Source of the DNA: Croceivirga sp.
Lineage (GTDB): Bacteria; Bacteroidota; Bacteroidia; Flavobacteriales; Flavobacteriaceae
DNA length: 64,000 bases
Assembly (NCBI GenBank): GCA_028284935.1
Contig: JANQQQ010000004.1
Location: 186,001-250,000 of the forward strand
Direction of reading: 5' to 3'
Under the pieces are notes generated by a model. It worked only from the letters and a program-made list of their open reading frames with translations. It had not been told where the DNA came from and did no database searches. Position numbers and translations under genes: made by a program. This document shows, piece after piece, positions 54,296-63,159 of this stretch; position 1 is the stretch's first letter; every line of letters begins with the position of its first letter.

Positions 54296-54702
54296 GGGGT
54301 TTTTAGAAAAAACCTTGGGCCTATCAAAATCCCGAAGGATATTGGGTTTTGATGGCACCTCTTTCTTTTTTTGGAGTGTTTGATAAATACTATAATGATG
54401 GATATTCCCTACATGGAGGTGGTGACCAAGGAAACCCCAACAAAGTTTCAATTAAAGTTGCCCCTTATTCAGCCTCAACCAAACAATCGATGAGGCCTTT
54501 TACATTGAAAAAGGAACAGACTACAAATCAGGTATTTCAGAAACTTACGGTCCAAGCTTAAGGAAATGGAACCCAATTGGCATCTCCTTTCACTTCCCAT
54601 TTTCAACCTTTGATTCCATCAAAGTGACCGTTCAAAAAAAGTGGTGTCTTACTAATGGATTATATACTATATTCATACGACTTTGCGAATTTGATTATAA
54701 AC
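54296..54702 (+). pseudogene. Spacer with a decayed ORF between kinase and regulator
   Basis: About 400 bp with no intact gene. In one plus frame (from 54398) it reads MDIPYMEVVTKETPTKFQL up to IQPQPNNR and a stop at 54491. In another frame from 54468 it reads LNQTIDEAFYIEKG, GISETYGPSLRKWNPIG and FHFPFSTFDSI. These fragments look like one protein (QPQPN then TIDEAFY) broken by a frameshift. The original family is unknown; the second half has the alternating pattern of a beta-barrel. It separates the kinases from their likely regulator. Confidence 0.4.
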
Positions 54703-55479
54703 ATGGGTAAAACACTAAAAATTGTAATTGTTGAGGATGAACCCATATCCTCTGCTTATCTTAAAAAGCTTATAAGAGACACAGGTATCGATCATGAAAT
54801 TGTAGCCGAACTTGATAGTATTGCGGAGTGCCTAATCTTCTTTGCGGAAGGGACCAATTACGATATTGCTTTTATGGACATTCATCTTGGGGATGGCACT
54901 TGTTTTGAATTACTCAATTCCCTTACTATAGAAAAACCCATAATTTTCTGTACCACCTTTGATTCGTATGCGGTTGAGGCCTTTAAATACAATAGTATTG
55001 ACTATATACTAAAACCCGCCAAATTAGAAGATATCAATGCAGCCCTAAATAAGTATTGGGCCTTTAAAAAAGTGGATGAAGACGATTATTTAGGTCGTAT
55101 AGATGCCATGATGGAAAACTTTAGTGCTCCTAACTACAAAAAAAGGTTTTTAATCAGGGAGAACAGTAAATTAAAGCTTGTTAATGTGTCCCAAGTAACT
55201 TGTTTTTACTCCGATGAAGGGCAGACCCATTTGGTGGATAGATCAGGAAGGGACCATATCATTGATTTTACCTTGGAACGATTGGAAGATTTACTCGATC
55301 CCGAAGAGTTCTTTAGAATCAATAGAAAAGTGACCGTTTCCATCAACGAGATACACTCCGTTGAAGACTACTTCAACAACCGATTAAAGATTCGTTTGAA
55401 CAGCAGGTTCAGTATGGATATGGTGGTGAGTAGAAATAGGGTAAAGGATTTTAAAAGCTGGTTGAAAGGCGTTTCTTAG
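54703..55479 (+). CDS. LytTR-family response regulator
   Basis: 258 residues from the ATG at 54703 (MGKTLKIVIVEDEP); the frame is open 16 codons further with no gain. Receiver with phospho-acceptor Asp59 in FMDIHLGDG, CTTFDSYAVEAFK and the Lys in DYILKPA. The LytTR domain (about 155-258) has FLIRENSKLKLVNVSQV and FRINRKVTVSINEIHSVEDYFNNR. It is the probable partner of both upstream LytS kinases, although a 400-bp decayed spacer lies between. Confidence 0.9.
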   Translation: MGKTLKIVIVEDEPISSAYLKKLIRDTGIDHEIVAELDSIAECLIFFAEGTNYDIAFMDIHLGDGTCFELLNSLTIEKPIIFCTTFDSYAVEAFKYNSIDYILKPAKLEDINAALNKYWAFKKVDEDDYLGRIDAMMENFSAPNYKKRFLIRENSKLKLVNVSQVTCFYSDEGQTHLVDRSGRDHIIDFTLERLEDLLDPEEFFRINRKVTVSINEIHSVEDYFNNRLKIRLNSRFSMDMVVSRNRVKDFKSWLKGVS

Positions 55480-55480
55480 G

Positions 55481-55576
55481 TTACTTTTTTATCTTGTCGT
55501 ACATCTTTACAATAAAGACCAACCACACCAAAAATATCAGTGCAACTATAATCGAATAAATGAGTATAAAATCCAT
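55481..55576 (-). CDS. 31-residue single-pass membrane protein, coupled to the gene upstream
   Basis: The frame encodes MDFILIYSIIVALIFLVWLVF, one membrane helix, then a short basic tail (KMYDKIKK). Its ATG at 55576 overlaps the stop of the neighbouring small gene in a TAATG, so it should be translated by re-initiation. The stop is one base past the LytTR gene stop on the other strand. Very short, so not proven, but the coupling and charge asymmetry support it. Confidence 0.5.
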   Translation of the reverse strand: MDFILIYSIIVALIFLVWLVFIVKMYDKIKK

Positions 55577-55758
55577 TATTTTTTATACTTCAGGTAATTC
55601 ATAAAACCTAATATGGTCGGTGCCCAGAATGCAATAAAAATGGCATCCATCTTCTTTCCGCTAAGGAAAAGTACTTCAGAGACGATAATAATTGAAACTA
55701 CCACCAAGAGCATAATACAGTTCATTACGCCCACTCTCTTTACAAAACGCTTAAACAT
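55576..55758 (-). CDS. 60-residue two-helix membrane protein
   Basis: From the ATG at 55758 (MFKRFVKRVGVMNC); a TTG nine codons upstream is less likely. Two hydrophobic segments (IMLLVVVSIIIVSEVLFL and AIFIAFWAPTILGFMNYL) with a positive N-terminus, ending KYKK. Function unknown. It is followed without gap by the 31-residue ORF. Confidence 0.6.
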   Translation of the reverse strand: MFKRFVKRVGVMNCIMLLVVVSIIIVSEVLFLSGKKMDAIFIAFWAPTILGFMNYLKYKK

Positions 55759-55868
55759 TTTAAAGAACTTGTAATATTCCAACAACCAAATTACTCATTA
55801 AAACGGAGAAATTGTTAAAAATATTGTGATTTTCTTAACATTTTTGTCAAAGTGATATTGGCAAAAAA

Positions 55869-55892
55869 AATGTCCCCAAAAGTGGGGACATT
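55869..55892 (-). terminator. Terminator of aceA
   Basis: AATGTCCCCA (55869-55878) pairs with TGGGGACATT (55883-55892). On the minus strand it ends in a run of T. Confidence 0.9.
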
Positions 55893-55915
55893 CAACCAAC
55901 TAAAATCAGAGTACA

Positions 55916-57193
55916 TCAGAATTGAGCAGTCTCCGTACTTCCTTTCATGGCAACCGTACTGGACATACCTGAGGTCACCACATTTTGAACGGTATCAAAA
56001 TAACTTGTTCCCACAAATCCTTGGTGCTTCACCGCTTTAAAGCCATCCTTCTGTAGGGCAAATTCGCGTTCTTGCAGTTCGGAATACCCTGCCATACCTC
56101 TTTCCTTATATGATTTGGAAAGCTCAAACATACTGGTATTTAAGGCATGGAAACCTGCCAAGGTGATAAATTGAAACTTATACCCCATGGCCGCCAGTTC
56201 CTCTCGGAAGGTTTCCATTTCCGGTACGCTCAACTTGGCTGCCCAATTGAATGATGGGGAACAGTTGTACGCCAGCATTTTGTTCGGATATTGCGAGTGG
56301 ATGCCTTCAGCAAACTTTCGCGCCTGTTCCAAATCAGGAGTTGAAGTTTCCAACCAAATCAAATCTGCAAAAGGAGCGTAGCTTAAGCCCCTATCAATGC
56401 CTTGTTCCAAACCATTCTTCACATAGAAGAATCCCTCTGGGGAACGCTCCCCGGTAATAAATTTATGGTCACGTTCATCTATATCACTGGTCAAGAGATT
56501 GGCAGCATCAGCATCAGTGCGGGCAATAATAACCGTAGGAACCCCCATGACGTCCGCAGCCAAACGAGCGGCAATCAATTTATTGATGGCCTCTTGGGTA
56601 GGCACCAAAACCTTTCCGCCCAAGTGTCCACATTTTTTGGCCGAGCTCAGTTGATCTTCAAAATGAACACCAGAGGCCCCACTCTCTATCATGGATTTCA
56701 TCAACTCAAAAGCATTAAGGTTGCCACCAAATCCTGCTTCGGCGTCTGCAACGATGGGCACCAAATAATCCTTTTTTATTTCGGCTTCATTAACGGTCTG
56801 TATTTGATCGGCTCTTAGCAGTGCATTGTTGATTCGCTTTACCACCATGGGAACGCTATTTGCGGGGTAAAGCGATTGATCAGGATACATTTCACCTGCA
56901 AGATTGGCATCTGCGGCTACTTGCCATCCGCTCAAATAAATGGCCTCCAGACCTGCTTCCACTTCTTGAATGGCTTGATTCCCGGTTAACGCACCCAATC
57001 CCGCCACAAAATCTTGGGAATTCAATTTTTTCCAGAGTTTTTCAGCACCCATCCGTGCGATGGAATAATCGATTTCATATGATCCCCGAAGTTTTAAGAC
57101 TTCCTCAGCGGTATAAGGGCGTTCAACGCCTTTCCATCTTGGATTGATGGTCCAATCGGTTACCAATGCTTGAATCTTCTCTCTTTTTTCCAT
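55916..57193 (-). CDS. aceA: Isocitrate lyase
   Basis: 425 residues. Motifs: PNRWKG-like start ([17 protein letters not shown]), ADAEAGFGG, the catalytic loop with cysteine [28 protein letters not shown] and NCSPSFNW. It splits isocitrate into succinate and glyoxylate in the cytoplasm, the first step of the glyoxylate bypass. The gene follows aceB (91 bases) in the order aceB-aceA, and ends with a strong terminator. It allows growth on acetate or fatty acids. Confidence 0.95.
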   Translation of the reverse strand: MEKREKIQALVTDWTINPRWKGVERPYTAEEVLKLRGSYEIDYSIARMGAEKLWKKLNSQDFVAGLGALTGNQAIQEVEAGLEAIYLSGWQVAADANLAGEMYPDQSLYPANSVPMVVKRINNALLRADQIQTVNEAEIKKDYLVPIVADAEAGFGGNLNAFELMKSMIESGASGVHFEDQLSSAKKCGHLGGKVLVPTQEAINKLIAARLAADVMGVPTVIIARTDADAANLLTSDIDERDHKFITGERSPEGFFYVKNGLEQGIDRGLSYAPFADLIWLETSTPDLEQARKFAEGIHSQYPNKMLAYNCSPSFNWAAKLSVPEMETFREELAAMGYKFQFITLAGFHALNTSMFELSKSYKERGMAGYSELQEREFALQKDGFKAVKHQGFVGTSYFDTVQNVVTSGMSSTVAMKGSTETAQF

Positions 57194-57284
57194 AATTTTA
57201 AATTTTCGAATTTGAATTGAATCCCAGGTAATGTTCGCCCATTCTTGGGATTTTTTTGTTGTTATAGTTATTGATTAGAAATGA

Positions 57285-58883
57285 TTAAAGATTATCATAA
57301 GCCTTGAGGGTCAAGAACTCTTGAAACTCCCTGGATTTGACCAACTCGTCAAAAAGCTGGAAGGCCTTCTCAAATTGGGTATTGCTTAGATTGGCATCAC
57401 CCACCAAATGTCTTATCTTTTCTACCTCTTCGGTGAAGATTTCATCATAAAGCGCAGCAGTGAACTTTCTGCCATCTTCCAATGGGGCCGTATATTTTCT
57501 CCATTGCCAAATCTGGGTCCTCGAAATCTCGGCCGTTGCCGCATCCTCCATAAGATTGTAGAGCGCCACACAACCATTGCCCCGTAACCACGACTCCAAA
57601 TAAAGAATACCTACATTAATGTTTTTTCGAACGCCTTCTTCCGTTATGGTACCGCTTGGTATAGCAATCAAATCCGCCTCCGTGATTACATCATTTTCGC
57701 GCATTTTACCCAATTGATTGGGTTCGGGCATATACTTATCAAACTCCTGCATGGCAATGGACACCAAGGCCGGATGCGCCACCCAAGTACCATCGTGACC
57801 ATTTTTGACTTCGCGCTCCTTATCCAATCGGACTTTTTCAAGGGCCGCCTCATTTGCTTCTGGATTGTCCTTGATGGGAATCTGTGCCGCCATTCCACCC
57901 ATGGCATGGATACCCCTTTTATGGCAGCGCTGAATCACCAATCTGGAATAGGCATCCATAAAGGGAACGGTCATACCCACTTGATCTCTGTCCGGTAAAA
58001 TATATTCTGGATGGTTTTTGAATTTTTTAATGTAAGAAAAGATGTAATCCCACCGTCCACAATTCAACCCGACAATATGATTTTTAAGCTCATAAATGAT
58101 TTCATCCAACTGATAACTGGCAGTGATGGTCTCTATCAAAACAGTGGCCTTAAAGGTTCCCACGGGAATACTTAGGTACTCCTCGGCAAAAGTGAATACC
58201 TCGTCCCACCAACGTGCTTCCAAATAGTGTTCCAGTTTAGGCAGGTAGAAGTAAGGAGCTGTACCCTTTTGCATACGAATTCGCGCATTGTGGTAGACAT
58301 ACAACCCAAAATCCACCAAACTACCGGAAGCCTCCTCATTATTGATAAGAATGTGGCGTTCATTTAGATGTAAGCCCCTAGGACGTACCAGAAGTACGGC
58401 CACCTTATCATTAAGTTGGTAGGATTTCTCTTTTTTAACATCATAATAGCTAATGGTTCCCTTATTTGCGTCCAATAAATTGTGCTGCCCTTCCATACAG
58501 TTTTCCCAAGAAGGGGCATTACTGTCCTCAAAATCGGCCATAAAGGTCTTGGCACCTGAATTCAAGGCATTGATGACCATTTTTCGATCTACGGGTCCAG
58601 TAATCTCAACCCGCCGGTCTTGCAAGTCTTCTGGAATATAAGGTATTTTCCATTCGGCCAACCTAGTCTGTTCGGTCTCTTTCGGAAACTTGGGAAAGAC
58701 CCCTGCATCCAATCTGGATTGCCTTTTAATTCTATTCTGTAATAGTTGCAACCTACTTCTATTATATTTCTGATGAAGGGCGATTAAAAACTCCAAAGCG
58801 CCGTCCGTCAATATGTCAGGATAATAGTTCTTTACCGTTTCGGAGAACTGCAACTTGGTGTTTGCGAGCAATGTCTCTTCCAT
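57285..58883 (-). CDS. aceB: Malate synthase A
   Basis: 532 residues from the ATG at 58883 (MEETLLANTKLQF); the longer frame starts at 58928, but a promoter -7 box lies at 58913-58906 and rules that start out. Family motifs: the TGPVDRKMVINALNSGAKTFMADFEDS catalytic region, RPRGLHL, ATVLIETI, GLNCGRWDYIFS and the GMGGMAAQIP-like HAMGGMAAQIP. It condenses glyoxylate with acetyl-CoA to malate, completing the glyoxylate bypass. First gene of the aceBA unit; divergent from the ScfR-type regulator. Confidence 0.94.
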   Translation of the reverse strand: MEETLLANTKLQFSETVKNYYPDILTDGALEFLIALHQKYNRSRLQLLQNRIKRQSRLDAGVFPKFPKETEQTRLAEWKIPYIPEDLQDRRVEITGPVDRKMVINALNSGAKTFMADFEDSNAPSWENCMEGQHNLLDANKGTISYYDVKKEKSYQLNDKVAVLLVRPRGLHLNERHILINNEEASGSLVDFGLYVYHNARIRMQKGTAPYFYLPKLEHYLEARWWDEVFTFAEEYLSIPVGTFKATVLIETITASYQLDEIIYELKNHIVGLNCGRWDYIFSYIKKFKNHPEYILPDRDQVGMTVPFMDAYSRLVIQRCHKRGIHAMGGMAAQIPIKDNPEANEAALEKVRLDKEREVKNGHDGTWVAHPALVSIAMQEFDKYMPEPNQLGKMRENDVITEADLIAIPSGTITEEGVRKNINVGILYLESWLRGNGCVALYNLMEDAATAEISRTQIWQWRKYTAPLEDGRKFTAALYDEIFTEEVEKIRHLVGDANLSNTQFEKAFQLFDELVKSREFQEFLTLKAYDNL

Positions 58884-58905
58884 AATATTCCGTTTTTTGT
58901 CCATA

Positions 58906-58936
58906 CAAGGATAGATCAAACCAGTCAAAAAAACAA
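58906..58936 (-). promoter_or_regulatory. Promoter of aceBA
   Basis: On the minus strand TTG (58936-58934), 20 bases, then TATCCTTG (58913-58906). This fits the Bacteroidota TTG/TAnnTTTG design with one mismatch. Transcription would start about 58900, just before the chosen ATG at 58883. The TTG is at the edge of the palindrome 58936-58949. Confidence 0.6.
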
Positions 58937-58949
58937 GCGAACGTTCGCT
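58936..58949. promoter_or_regulatory. Palindromic operator between aceB and the ScfR-type regulator
   Basis: The 14-bp perfect palindrome AGCGAACGTTCGCT. Related half-sites TTCGC/GCGAA recur across 58961-59010 (TTCGCTA, ATTCGCAAAAT, TTGCGAAT). Members of this regulator family (RamB, PccR) bind TTTGCAAA-like sites, so these TTCGC units are likely operator half-sites. Confidence 0.55.
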
Positions 58950-58993
58950 AAATTGTATTTATTCGCTATTTTTACGAAATTCGCAAAATAGTC

Positions 58994-59001
58994 TATCTTT
59001 G
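58994..59001 (+). promoter_or_regulatory. -7 box of the regulator gene
   Basis: TATCTTTG, an exact fit to TAnnTTTG, only 10 bases before the ATG at 59012. Transcription would begin about 59006, so the mRNA is close to leaderless. No TTG at the -33 position. Confidence 0.55.
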
Positions 59002-59011
59002 ATTGCGAATA

Positions 59012-60487
59012 ATGGAAGAACAATACATAAAATTGATATTTGGGCTCAAGCTCAAACAGGTTCGACTTAAGAAAAACCTTTCCTTGTTTGGGCTTTCCAA
59101 ACTTTCTGGCCTCTCAAAATCTTACCTGAATGAAATAGAAAAGGGAAAAAAATATCCCAAAACCGACAAAATCGCGTTGTTGGCCGAAAAACTGGAAGTG
59201 CCTTATGACAGTCTAGTGTCCCTAAAATTGGACAAGAACCTGGCTCCAGTAGGTGAATTGCTCCAATCCAATATTCTCAAGGAAATACCATTGGAATTAT
59301 TCGGTGTCAAAGAAAGTGACCTCATTGATATTGTAGCCAATGCTCCCACCAAGGTCAATGCCTTTATCAGTACCATTATTGAAATTGCCAAACACTATAA
59401 TTTTGGAAAAGAGAGTTTTTACTTGGCCTCAGTACGATCATATCAAGAAGCCAATAATAATTTTTTCCCTGATCTGGAAAAAGCGGTGGTGGATTTTGCC
59501 GATGCCTATCAGGTCAATCTCAAGGTATCGGTTTCCTCAAAAGAGTTGGAAGAAATATTAATAGAGGAATATGGTTACACCATAAATAATGAAGATCTTA
59601 GAAAACATCAAGAACTGGACAACCTGCGGTCCATTTTCGTACCCAAGACAAAGACCCTCTTGATCGCCGACCATGTGGACGAGGCGCAACGAACGTTTAT
59701 TTACGCCAAGGAAATCGCTTACAATTATTTAAAAATCGAGGAAAGGCTCTACACCTTTACTTGGATTGCCTTTAAAAACTTTGACCAAGTACTCCATAAT
59801 TTCTACGCTTCTTACTTTGCAGGTGCACTGATTATCCCCAGGGAGTTGTTTCGAAAGCATATTGATACTTTTCTGGGAAAACCCAAATTTGACAAAACCT
59901 TTCTAACAGGAATTAAAAACCACTACAATGCTTCCCCTGAATCGCTATACCAACGACTGACCAATATTTTACCCAATGATTATCACTTGGAAAACCTTTT
60001 CTTTTTACGCTTTGGGCACAAAAAGGGTAGCGAACGTTTTGATATTAACAAAGAACTTCACCTTACACACAAACATTCCCCCCATGGCAATGAGACCAAT
60101 GAAAAATATTGCCGGAAGTGGGTTTCCATTCGAGTATTAAAGGAAATTGCCAAAACTGGGGACGAACATCATATGGATGTTCAAATATCTCATTATCCCG
60201 AGGATGGACTATCCTATCTTATCTTTGCCTCTGCCACAAGAGATCCGTTCAAAACAGACGAGTTCCGTAGTGTCAGTATTGGCTTGCAAATCAACAATGA
60301 ACTGCGAAAAAAGGCAAACTTCATTAACGATTCCTCCATCAAATCATTCGAAGTTGGTGTTACTTGTGAACGGTGCGCCATTGCCAATTGTGAAGTGCGA
60401 CAGGCACAACCAAAGTTTTTAGTACAGGAACAAAAAAATCTAAAAACGGCGGAAGTAGTTAGCATACTTCAAAAAAAATACAGTTAG
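59012..60487 (+). CDS. ScfR/RamB-type XRE transcriptional regulator
   Basis: 491 residues from the ATG at 59012; a TTG three codons earlier sits at the promoter and is not used. An N-terminal Cro/C1-type helix-turn-helix (about 10-65: LKQVRLKKNLSLFGLSKLSGLSKSYLNEIEKGKKYPK). The middle is an ImmA/IrrE-like region. A C-terminal segment has a cysteine motif (CERCAIANCEVR). This is the short-chain-fatty-acyl regulator design of RamB and PccR. Divergent from aceB, so it most likely controls the glyoxylate bypass; activator or repressor unknown. Confidence 0.85.
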   Translation: MEEQYIKLIFGLKLKQVRLKKNLSLFGLSKLSGLSKSYLNEIEKGKKYPKTDKIALLAEKLEVPYDSLVSLKLDKNLAPVGELLQSNILKEIPLELFGVKESDLIDIVANAPTKVNAFISTIIEIAKHYNFGKESFYLASVRSYQEANNNFFPDLEKAVVDFADAYQVNLKVSVSSKELEEILIEEYGYTINNEDLRKHQELDNLRSIFVPKTKTLLIADHVDEAQRTFIYAKEIAYNYLKIEERLYTFTWIAFKNFDQVLHNFYASYFAGALIIPRELFRKHIDTFLGKPKFDKTFLTGIKNHYNASPESLYQRLTNILPNDYHLENLFFLRFGHKKGSERFDINKELHLTHKHSPHGNETNEKYCRKWVSIRVLKEIAKTGDEHHMDVQISHYPEDGLSYLIFASATRDPFKTDEFRSVSIGLQINNELRKKANFINDSSIKSFEVGVTCERCAIANCEVRQAQPKFLVQEQKNLKTAEVVSILQKKYS

Positions 60488-61266
60488 GCCTTTGGATGAA
60501 GCGATACCTTTAGTGCTTCCGTATTTTTAAGATATTGAAACCCTTTGTGAAGATGATGTTGCTCAACGGCATAGGGATAAAACGTTATCGGTTCAATACA
60601 GACCATGTTCCGCACTTCCGTCCAGCACATAAAGTGACCAAAACCTTGGGTTTTTATAGTGATTTCCTTTTTATCAATTAAAGTGATCTCCTCACAATTG
60701 GAAACTTCCAGGGCCCTGCTGCCTACAGCCAATACCTCATCCAGACTGATTTTTCGGTCTTTGGCTTGGATACTGGGAGCGGATGAGTGTAATTTAAAAG
60801 CGGGGTGGTAGCCCAGCATAAAAGGCGTGTCCTTATCCCCAAAAACCCTAAAGGTGATTTCCAAAAAATCCTCGTACAATTCAAATTTCTTTTCAAATTG
60901 AAAAGAATAGGGCCAATCCAACCATTCTTTGGTTGATTTAGCTGGATATTTTGCATTTTTAATTGGCGTGTCCGCTTCGTACACTTTCCTAAAAACGGCT
61001 TCGGTTCCGGAAGAAGACATTAGTTCATACGGAAATTGCCTAAGATGCCCATGTTGGTCTTGATTGGCGGTACCCAAGGGTAGTTCAACTTCAAAATCGG
61101 CCTGGTCCACTGGCCCAATGATAGGAAACATCTCAGTATCCGAACTTCCCCAGCCTGGACTTCCTTTCTGATGTATGAATTGGTGGGTATTCACCTCATA
61201 CCCCACCAGTTCCCCTAAGTCAATGGTTACCTCTTGATTTCCTAACTTGAGTCGTGTCATATACAT
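60484..61266 (-). CDS. Aldose 1-epimerase-like protein
   Basis: 260 residues from the ATG at 61266 (a second ATG at 61260 is possible). A galactose-mutarotase-like beta-sandwich: HQKGSPGWGSSDTEMFPIIGP, GHLRQFPYELMSSSG and MLGYHPAFKLH, which carries the catalytic histidine position, then CWTEVRNMVCIEP. It interconverts sugar anomers; substrate unknown. Stop overlaps the regulator stop by 4 bases, convergent. Confidence 0.8.
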   Translation of the reverse strand: MYMTRLKLGNQEVTIDLGELVGYEVNTHQFIHQKGSPGWGSSDTEMFPIIGPVDQADFEVELPLGTANQDQHGHLRQFPYELMSSSGTEAVFRKVYEADTPIKNAKYPAKSTKEWLDWPYSFQFEKKFELYEDFLEITFRVFGDKDTPFMLGYHPAFKLHSSAPSIQAKDRKISLDEVLAVGSRALEVSNCEEITLIDKKEITIKTQGFGHFMCWTEVRNMVCIEPITFYPYAVEQHHLHKGFQYLKNTEALKVSLHPKA

Positions 61267-61452
61267 CAATAATACGGTACACTAAAATACATTTTATTGA
61301 ACTACCCATTATGATAAGACCATGTTATCCTTTTTTCAAGAAAGCAAGGGTCCGTTTCATTGGAAACATCCTAACCAAGGGTCGTTTTATGGAATGATTT
61401 TTGATAAAATTATCAAAAATCAAGCTGAGTTAACCGTTTAAATATCCCTAAA

Positions 61453-62094
61453 ATGAGCATGGCCCAAAACAGTTATGATGTCTTTTCGGGGTCTTGGACC
61501 CAGGGACGAACCTTATTGTTAGGCATCACATTACTATATTTCTCCACAACTATTGCCCAAGAGAACAAAAAACTCCAACTTTTGATCGAAGATGCTGAGG
61601 CTGCAAAAGTGTCTTTCATAGCATCTGATCCAAGTATGGAGGCCCTTTTTGAAGATACCTACGGATATGCCATTTTTCCCAATCTAGGTAAAGGTGCCTT
61701 TATTCTTGGGTTTTCTGCAGGAAGAGGCTTGGTTTGGCAAAATAGCGAACTCATTGGTGAGGCCAGGCTGAGGGAAGCAAGCTTAGGGCTACAAATTGGG
61801 GGACAAGCTTTTCAACTGGTCATATTTTATGACAATGATGAGGCTTTCAGTCGTTTAAAGGCCAACAAATTGGAATTTAGGGCTCAAGCCGCGGCTCTGG
61901 CGGACAACAAAGGCGCTTCAACGAAGTTGGCCATGGCAGAAGGCATACAAGTGTTTGCCAAACCGAAGAAGGGTATTATGGGAGAGGTAGCCGTTGGTGG
62001 TCAAAAATTTAAGTTTGAGCGATTTACTACCTCTGACAAGAAAACCATCAAACAAAAAAAGGAAATCAGCGTAGAGGACTATTTTGACTATTAA
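61453..62094 (+). CDS. YSC84/SYLF-domain lipid-binding protein, exported
   Basis: 213 residues with a rather long n-region before a hydrophobic stretch (LLLGITLLYFSTTIAQ). The mature domain is the SYLF/YSC84 fold: YGYAIFPNLGKGAFILGFSAGRGLVW, ASLGLQIGGQAFQLVIFYDNDEA and FAKPKKGIMGEVAVGGQKF. In eukaryotes the SYLF domain binds phosphoinositides; bacterial versions are envelope proteins of unknown function. Monocistronic. Confidence 0.82.
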   Translation: MSMAQNSYDVFSGSWTQGRTLLLGITLLYFSTTIAQENKKLQLLIEDAEAAKVSFIASDPSMEALFEDTYGYAIFPNLGKGAFILGFSAGRGLVWQNSELIGEARLREASLGLQIGGQAFQLVIFYDNDEAFSRLKANKLEFRAQAAALADNKGASTKLAMAEGIQVFAKPKKGIMGEVAVGGQKFKFERFTTSDKKTIKQKKEISVEDYFDY

Positions 62095-62109
62095 TCCCTG
62101 GACGCTTAC

Positions 62110-63087
62110 CTAGAGATACCCCATTTTCCGCATCCAGTCATCATTGTACATTTTACCAACATATCGGCTTCCATGATCGTGAAAAAGGACGACAACCACA
62201 TCATCCTTGGTAAAATGCTCCTTTAACTGCAAAACCCCTTTTATGGCTGCTCCCGCTGAATTCCCCAAAAACATTCCCTCCTCTTTGGAAAGGCGTTGGG
62301 TGTATACAGCAGCATCCTTATCGGTTACCTTGGTAAAACCATCAATAATATCAAAATTGACATTTTCTGGGAGAATGTCTTCACCAATACCTTCAGTAAC
62401 ATAGGGATAGATTTCATTTTCATCAAAAATTCCGGTTTCGTGATATTTTTTGAATACGGAACCGTAGGTATCCACTCCCCAAACTTTTACATTGGGATTT
62501 TGTTCCTTTAGATATTTGCCAACGCCGGAAATGGTTCCTCCAGTGCCCACACCAACCACAAAATGGGTCACTTTACCAGCTGTCTGTTTCCAAATTTCCG
62601 GACCTGTACTTAAATAATGGCCCTTGGTATTCGAAGGGTTATCGTACTGGTTAACGTACCACGCGTTTGGGGTTTCGGAACCAAGCCGTTTTGCCGTGGA
62701 ATAATAACTACGGGGATCATCCGGCGCCACATCGGTTGGGCAAACATGAACCTCACTCCCTACCGCCTTGAGAATATCGATTTTTTCTTTTGACTGTTTG
62801 TCGGTGGTAACACAAATCATTTTATAGCCCTTGACTATGGCTGCCAGCGCCAAACCCATTCCCGTATTGCCTGACGTGCCCTCAACGATGGTTCCCCCAG
62901 GTTTTAACCTCCCATCCGCTTCCGCATCTTCCACCATTTGCAAGGCCATTCTGTCTTTCACCGAATTCCCTGGGTTAAAGGTTTCGTATTTGGCAAGCAC
63001 CAAACAGGACAGGTCTTTGGTCAAGGTATTGAGTTGAACCAAAGGGGTATTTCCTATGGTCTCAAGAATATTTTTTGCGTACTCCAT
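62110..63087 (-). CDS. PLP-dependent cysteine synthase / cystathionine beta-synthase family
   Basis: 325 residues. The PLP lysine is in NPGNSVKDRMAL; EGTSGNTGMGLAL binds the substrate carboxylate; GTGGTISGVGKYL binds PLP phosphate; and SAGAA closes the site. The C-terminus (HDHGSRYVGKMYNDDWMRKMGYL-type) is the pattern of bacterial cystathionine beta-synthase-like enzymes rather than plain CysK, so the reaction could be O-acetylserine plus sulphide or serine plus homocysteine. Cytoplasmic, monocistronic. Symbol withheld for that reason. Confidence 0.85.
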   Translation of the reverse strand: MEYAKNILETIGNTPLVQLNTLTKDLSCLVLAKYETFNPGNSVKDRMALQMVEDAEADGRLKPGGTIVEGTSGNTGMGLALAAIVKGYKMICVTTDKQSKEKIDILKAVGSEVHVCPTDVAPDDPRSYYSTAKRLGSETPNAWYVNQYDNPSNTKGHYLSTGPEIWKQTAGKVTHFVVGVGTGGTISGVGKYLKEQNPNVKVWGVDTYGSVFKKYHETGIFDENEIYPYVTEGIGEDILPENVNFDIIDGFTKVTDKDAAVYTQRLSKEEGMFLGNSAGAAIKGVLQLKEHFTKDDVVVVLFHDHGSRYVGKMYNDDWMRKMGYL

Positions 63088-63159
63088 ATTGGGTGCAAAG
63101 GTAATTCTTTGGTTTGTGGGATAGATGATTTTTTAGATTATTAGATTGCTGAAACAGTC

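Noticed and set aside
54349..54561. A 70-codon plus-strand ORF after the second LytS kinase.
   Set aside because: Composition is not protein-like, other frames of the same stretch carry better fragments, and no start signal is seen. Treated as part of the decayed region.
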